A stretch of DNA of 64,000 bases from VAZQ01 sp036557665 (GTDB lineage Bacteria; Pseudomonadota; Alphaproteobacteria; Rhizobiales; Xanthobacteraceae), in NCBI GenBank assembly GCA_036557665.1, contig DATBHG010000055.1, positions 215,114-279,113 on the forward strand, given 5' to 3'. Made by a program: the position numbers and the translations under genes. Below the pieces are notes generated by a model. That model was given only the letters and a program-made list of their open reading frames with translations. It did not search any database and was not told where the DNA came from. Shown here in pieces: positions 61,067-64,000 of this stretch (the stretch's first letter is position 1; every line of letters begins with the position of its first letter).

Positions 61067-62062
61067 TTAATCGATCACCTCATCGGTGCGCGCCAGCAGC
61101 ACGGCCGGAACGCTGAGGCCGAGCGCTCTGGCAGTCTTTAGATTGATGACTAGCTCGAACTTGGTTGGCTGCACCACCGGCAGGTCGCCCGGATTTTCGC
61201 CCTTGAGAATACGGCCAACGTAGACTCCGACTTGACGGTAGGCATCGGCTTGATCGGGTCCGTAACTCAGGAGACCACCCGCCGAAACATATTCGCGTGC
61301 ATTGTACATGGTCGGCAGCGCGTGACGTATCGCCACGGCCACCAACTGATCGCGGAGACCGCTAAACAACGGATCGGGGCTTACCAGAAGCGCATTGGCT
61401 CGTTCTTGCGTGAAGATTGCGAAGGCGCTCTCGACCTCGTCGCCTTTGCGCGCTCTCGTTACTACGAGCTTGCAGCTGAGCATGTCAGCGGCCACGCGAG
61501 CATTGTTCGTGTCTGACTCGGCATTCGGATTGTTTGGGTTGACAAGGAAACCAAGTATGGTTGCTGTCGGGATCAATTCGTGCAGCACCTCAACCTGCTT
61601 TGCGACCAGCAAATTGGCTAGGAAGCTCACGCCCGTGACGTTGCTGCCGGGTCGGTTCATGCTCGCGACCAGACCGAATTTGACCGGATCGGCGCCGATC
61701 GCAAAAACGATGGGAATAGTTTGGGTTGCCGCCTTGGCTGCTTGCACGGCGGCGGTGCTGCCGGTCACAGCGATCACTGCCGTCTTACGGCGAAGGAACT
61801 CAGCCACCAGCGCCGGCATCTGATCGTATTGACCTTCGGCCCAGCGATATTCGATCGCCACATCGCGGCCTTCGACGTAGCCGCTTTGGCCTAACCCTTC
61901 GCGGAATGCTGTGACGTAAGCAGCGTATGCATTCAACGTTCCACTGCCGAGAAAGCCAATCAGCAGCATCGCTGGCTGCTGCGCCCGCGCTGCGAGCGGC
62001 CACGCAGCCGCGCAGCCGAGTAGTGTGATGAACTCACGTTTCTTCAACCGATCAGAATACAT
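61067..62062 (-). CDS. ABC_sub_bind (TrpX-like) solute-binding protein
   Basis: A 331-residue exported receptor. Leader LKKREFITLLGCAAAWPLAA, then ARAQQPAMLLIGFLGSGT, FREGLGQSGYVEGRDVAIEY, PIVFAIGADPVKFGLVASMN, RPGSNVTGVSFLANLLVAKQ, VSAGGLLSYGPDQADAYRQV and the ending LLARTDEVID. A partial upstream module lies at 62118-62180 and a downstream module at 61033-61056, so this is the most complete unit of the type with both flanks. Confidence 0.86.
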   Translation of the reverse strand: MYSDRLKKREFITLLGCAAAWPLAARAQQPAMLLIGFLGSGTLNAYAAYVTAFREGLGQSGYVEGRDVAIEYRWAEGQYDQMPALVAEFLRRKTAVIAVTGSTAAVQAAKAATQTIPIVFAIGADPVKFGLVASMNRPGSNVTGVSFLANLLVAKQVEVLHELIPTATILGFLVNPNNPNAESDTNNARVAADMLSCKLVVTRARKGDEVESAFAIFTQERANALLVSPDPLFSGLRDQLVAVAIRHALPTMYNAREYVSAGGLLSYGPDQADAYRQVGVYVGRILKGENPGDLPVVQPTKFELVINLKTARALGLSVPAVLLARTDEVID

Positions 62063-62117
62063 CCGCTGCCCCTAGCCAGAGTGGCAGCATAGCTGATTGG
62101 CGCATCAAGTCAGAGGC

Positions 62118-62180
62118 TTGCTGCGCTGCGGAATTTCAACCCGGCTAATGTCAGCAATGGGTCAATTGTTTGCATAGACC
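62118..62180. repeat. Upstream module of ABC_sub_bind unit, partial
   Basis: GCTTGCTGCGCTGCGGAATT, then GGCTAATGTCAGCAATGGGT, correspond to the gene-proximal half of the module. The distal CAGCACCCC part is missing. Confidence 0.5.
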
Positions 62181-62293
62181 CCGGACACAGCAAGACATTT
62201 TACAGCCGGATCGCCCCGAAAGCTGACGTATCTTCAATGCATTCCGGTCCCCTGGCCACCATGGTCGTCCTCAGTAACCGAGGAGAAATGACC

Positions 62294-62731
62294 ATGCACG
62301 ACCCGGAAGACCTATCGGCAACCCCGGCCCGCGCAAGACAATGCGGCGGCCCGACCGAAATCACCTACGACCCAGAATATCGAGCCGGCAAGCGTCAGTC
62401 AGCGGCCATGGCGAGCGTAACCCGCGTTTTTTGGCCGACCATCGAGCCTAAAGTCGGCTTGGCAGGCAGGATTTTCGAAAGTCCGCGATTGCTCGGTTTA
62501 CAGATTGGCGGGGATATCAGGGCCTCTGCATTGCGGAATTTCTGGCGTCGTCCGGTCCGCTTGGGGTCAAATCCAAAATCGCGCCAGATCCATGTCAGCT
62601 TTCCCCAGCTACGGACATACTGTTGCTTGAGGCGATGCGCGAGAAGTGCCACAGCACTAAATCGCTTGCGCGATAGCCAGCGGCTCCGAGCGCCACCGCA
62701 ACATTATCCCCAGGGGAAAGATCGTAGGTAG
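62294..62731 (+). CDS. Possible small protein, uncertain
   Basis: ATG 62294 is preceded by GAGGAGAA at good spacing. The first 40 residues (MHDPEDLSATPARARQCGGP, then TEITYDPEYRAGKRQSAAM) look protein-like. The rest overlaps repeat-like and IS91-end DNA and is probably not native. I do not recognise it. Confidence 0.3.
   Translation: MHDPEDLSATPARARQCGGPTEITYDPEYRAGKRQSAAMASVTRVFWPTIEPKVGLAGRIFESPRLLGLQIGGDIRASALRNFWRRPVRLGSNPKSRQIHVSFPQLRTYCCLRRCARSATALNRLRDSQRLRAPPQHYPQGKDRR
62650..62712. repeat. Probable IS91-family element end
   Basis: CACAGCACTAAATCGCTTGC, CGCGATAGCCAGCGG and CATTATCCCCA match 4413-4478 beside the IS91 transposase remnant. It lies 80 bp before the integrase remnant, where such an end is expected. 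Confidence 0.55.
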
Positions 62732-62794
62732 CGGGGGAAGCGCCCTGTCTTGAGGATCGAGGTGTCTACAACCTCATCAAGACAGGAGTTGCCG

Positions 62795-63420
62795 ATGACA
62801 ACCAAGGCTATCACCCCACTGCGCCAGCGTATGATCGAGGACATGAATGCGCGCAAGCTCTGCGCGGGCACGCAGAGAGGCCACATCCGCAGCTGCAAGC
62901 GATTTGCCGCGTTTTTGAAGCGATCTCCTGAGACTGCCACGTTCGAGGACATTCGCCGGTTCCAGCTGCACTTGGCCGAGACCGGCGTAAGCATCTGCAC
63001 CCGCAACGTCGTCATGACCGGGTTGCGCTTTCTTATTCCGAGTAACGCTGCGGCGTCTGGACCTCGCGGCCGAGATGTATCACCTGTGCGCACCGCAGAA
63101 GATCCCACTGGTGATAAGTACGGATGAAGCGAAGCGGCTGCTGGCGGTTGCCGAGAGTCTCAAGTCCCGCGTGATGCTCAGTCTCAGCTACGGCTGCGGC
63201 CTGCGCGCCGGCGAGGTGGTACGGCTCAAGGTCAAACATATCGACAGCGCGCAAAAGATCATTCGGGTGGAGCAATCGAAGGGCCGCAAGGATCGCAACG
63301 TCATGCTCTCACCCGAGATGCTCGATCTGTTGCGGCAATGGTGGAAGGTGCGGCCGTCGCGTTACGACGCGGAGACGCCGCTTCAGGAGCGTTCAATTCC
63401 GGTGGTTTTTGTTTGCCGTT
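62795..63420 (+). pseudogene. Tyrosine recombinase (IS91-associated integrase), frameshifted and truncated
   Basis: The N-terminal SAM-like domain reads LRQRMIEDMNARKLCAGTQR and FEDIRRFQLHLAETG. A one-base shift at about 63033 changes frame to FRVTLRRLDLAAEMYHLC, then LSYGCGLRAGEVVRLKVKHI with the first catalytic Arg, and KGRKDRNVMLSPEMLDLLRQ. Homology ends after WWKVRPSRYDAETPLQERS. The HxxR box and the nucleophile Tyr are missing, so it is inactive. ATG 62795 follows CAGGAGTTGCCG. Confidence 0.8.
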
Positions 63421-63539
63421 CGGTCGAACGCGCTTCGGCTCGGCTAAATTGTCTGCTCGCGCTACAAATTACCGCCGAACCCTCGCTCCTCTCGATCCAA
63501 GCCGACCGTCGCAAATGCCCTGGCGCGCTTTACGCCGCT

Positions 63540-63725
63540 CAATCTCTCCGCCTCTCGCCGCGCGCCGCCATCGACGCGGCACGCTTCCCGTCCAAATCTC
63601 CATAGCTGAGCTTGCGGCGCGGCCGGCCGAGGATACGGCCCGCGATTTCGTGCCTTGGCGCTTTTCGGACGCCGGCCACCGATCGTGCGGTTAGGTTATC
63701 GTTGCCGGCGTCCGAAAACCTGCAC
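63540..63725. repeat. Dispersed repeat R1, most complete copy
   Basis: 186 bp matching 4863-5047. A perfect 15-bp inverted repeat lies near the right end: TTTTCGGACGCCGGC (63662-63676) and GCCGGCGTCCGAAAA (63704-63718), with a 27-nt centre. The reverse strand carries a short open frame across the whole repeat. A downstream-module core follows at 63733-63757. Confidence 0.82.
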
Positions 63726-63813
63726 ACTTCCAGACCTGAGCAGGTGCAGCAAAGCCCCCTTTTTCATTCGATCATTCGATCCGCCCCGCAGAACCAGAGT
63801 TTGCGATCCAGGG

Positions 63814-64000
63814 CTATTGAACCGGGTGTTCTGTAGGAGCTCGAGCGGAGATCACCGGTTCCTTCGGAGTTTCCAAGACCCTTGGTAGACGGATCGTAAA
63901 AGTCGAGCCTTTCCCCGGCGCACTCTCAACCGTGAGGTCGCCGCCCATCATCTGACAGAAGCGCCGGCTTATCGCGAGACCAAGGCCCGTGCCGCCGTAT
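63814..64000 (-). CDS. Sensor histidine kinase, C-terminal end (partial)
   Basis: The last 61 codons of a gene that continues beyond the window. YGGTGLGLAISRRFCQMMGG is the G2 box of the HATPase domain, followed by LTVESAPGKGSTFTIRLP and a short tail ending EHPVQ. It is the ATP-binding end of a two-component or hybrid kinase; nothing can be said of its sensor part. Confidence 0.88.
   Translation of the reverse strand, partial: YGGTGLGLAISRRFCQMMGGDLTVESAPGKGSTFTIRLPRVLETPKEPVISARAPTEHPVQ

Noticed and set aside
63540..63727. A 62-codon minus-strand protein covering repeat R1
   Set aside because: The other R1 copies do not keep the same frame intact, so I treat it as a property of the repeat rather than a gene, except where it extends DUF1330.
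1..64000. tRNA, rRNA or riboswitch genes
   Set aside because: I scanned the spacers for tRNA-like cloverleaf and known riboswitch cores by eye and found none that I could defend; a covariance-model search would be needed to exclude them.

Overview
The window looks like a GC-rich alphaproteobacterial chromosome of the Bradyrhizobium/Nitrobacteraceae type. The evidence is the large number of TrpX-like (ABC_sub_bind) and Bug-type solute-binding genes, the small beta-barrel outer-membrane protein, two complete branched-chain amino-acid (Liv) ABC transporters, a heterotetrameric sarcosine oxidase, several IclR regulators, and many decayed insertion elements. This is family-level recognition only; no database was searched.

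Layout. 0.25-7.2 kb: an L,D-transpeptidase, a Bug solute-binding protein, a LysR remnant running in frame into an ABC_sub_bind gene, an IS91-family remnant, an outer-membrane barrel protein with a terminator, and a small exported unknown. 7.2-11.5 kb: a twice-frameshifted alpha/beta hydrolase, a truncated VOC protein, two solute-binding proteins and a broken SDR gene. 11.5-17.2 kb (minus strand): livJHMGF followed by a frameshifted Ldh-type oxidoreductase. 17.3-32.5 kb: an IclR remnant, an amidohydrolase, a 3-hydroxyaspartate aldolase-like PLP enzyme, an M24 peptidase, two ABC_sub_bind genes, an Asp-box beta-propeller protein, an M19-type dipeptidase and soxBDAG. 32.7-37.3 kb (plus strand): a second livKHMGF. 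37.3-40.5 kb: two paralogous IclR regulators flanking a cytochrome P450.

40.5-50 kb is a gene graveyard. It holds miniature and broken ABC_sub_bind copies, a chimeric DUF1330 fragment, a TAXI-type fragment, IS66 debris and several small membrane or disordered proteins. It also holds a cupin, a phosphoethanolamine-transferase-like membrane enzyme, an alpha/beta hydrolase and an isochorismatase-like protein lacking the catalytic Cys. 50.3-55.1 kb is an RND efflux pair with a divergent-type MarR regulator; the same palindrome lies before both transcription units. 55.4-64 kb: a CBS-pair protein, IS66 debris, more ABC_sub_bind genes, a multi-pass membrane protein, a broken tyrosine recombinase and the end of a histidine kinase.

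Functionally the 11-40 kb part reads as an uptake-and-catabolism island for small N-substituted amino acids or amides. Liv transporters bring substrates in. An amidohydrolase, M24 and M19 peptidase-like enzymes and sarcosine oxidase process them, and IclR proteins control the genes. Palindromes of the kind IclR proteins bind lie before the M24 gene, before the second liv operon and before the P450 gene.

The most distinctive non-genic features are dispersed repeats: (i) R1, about 186 bp with a 15-bp inverted repeat at one end; (ii) a roughly 100-bp module that travels with the upstream side of ABC_sub_bind genes; (iii) a short module on their downstream side. Many ABC_sub_bind copies have collapsed to a signal peptide and/or the C-terminal tail, so the window records amplification and decay of this family.
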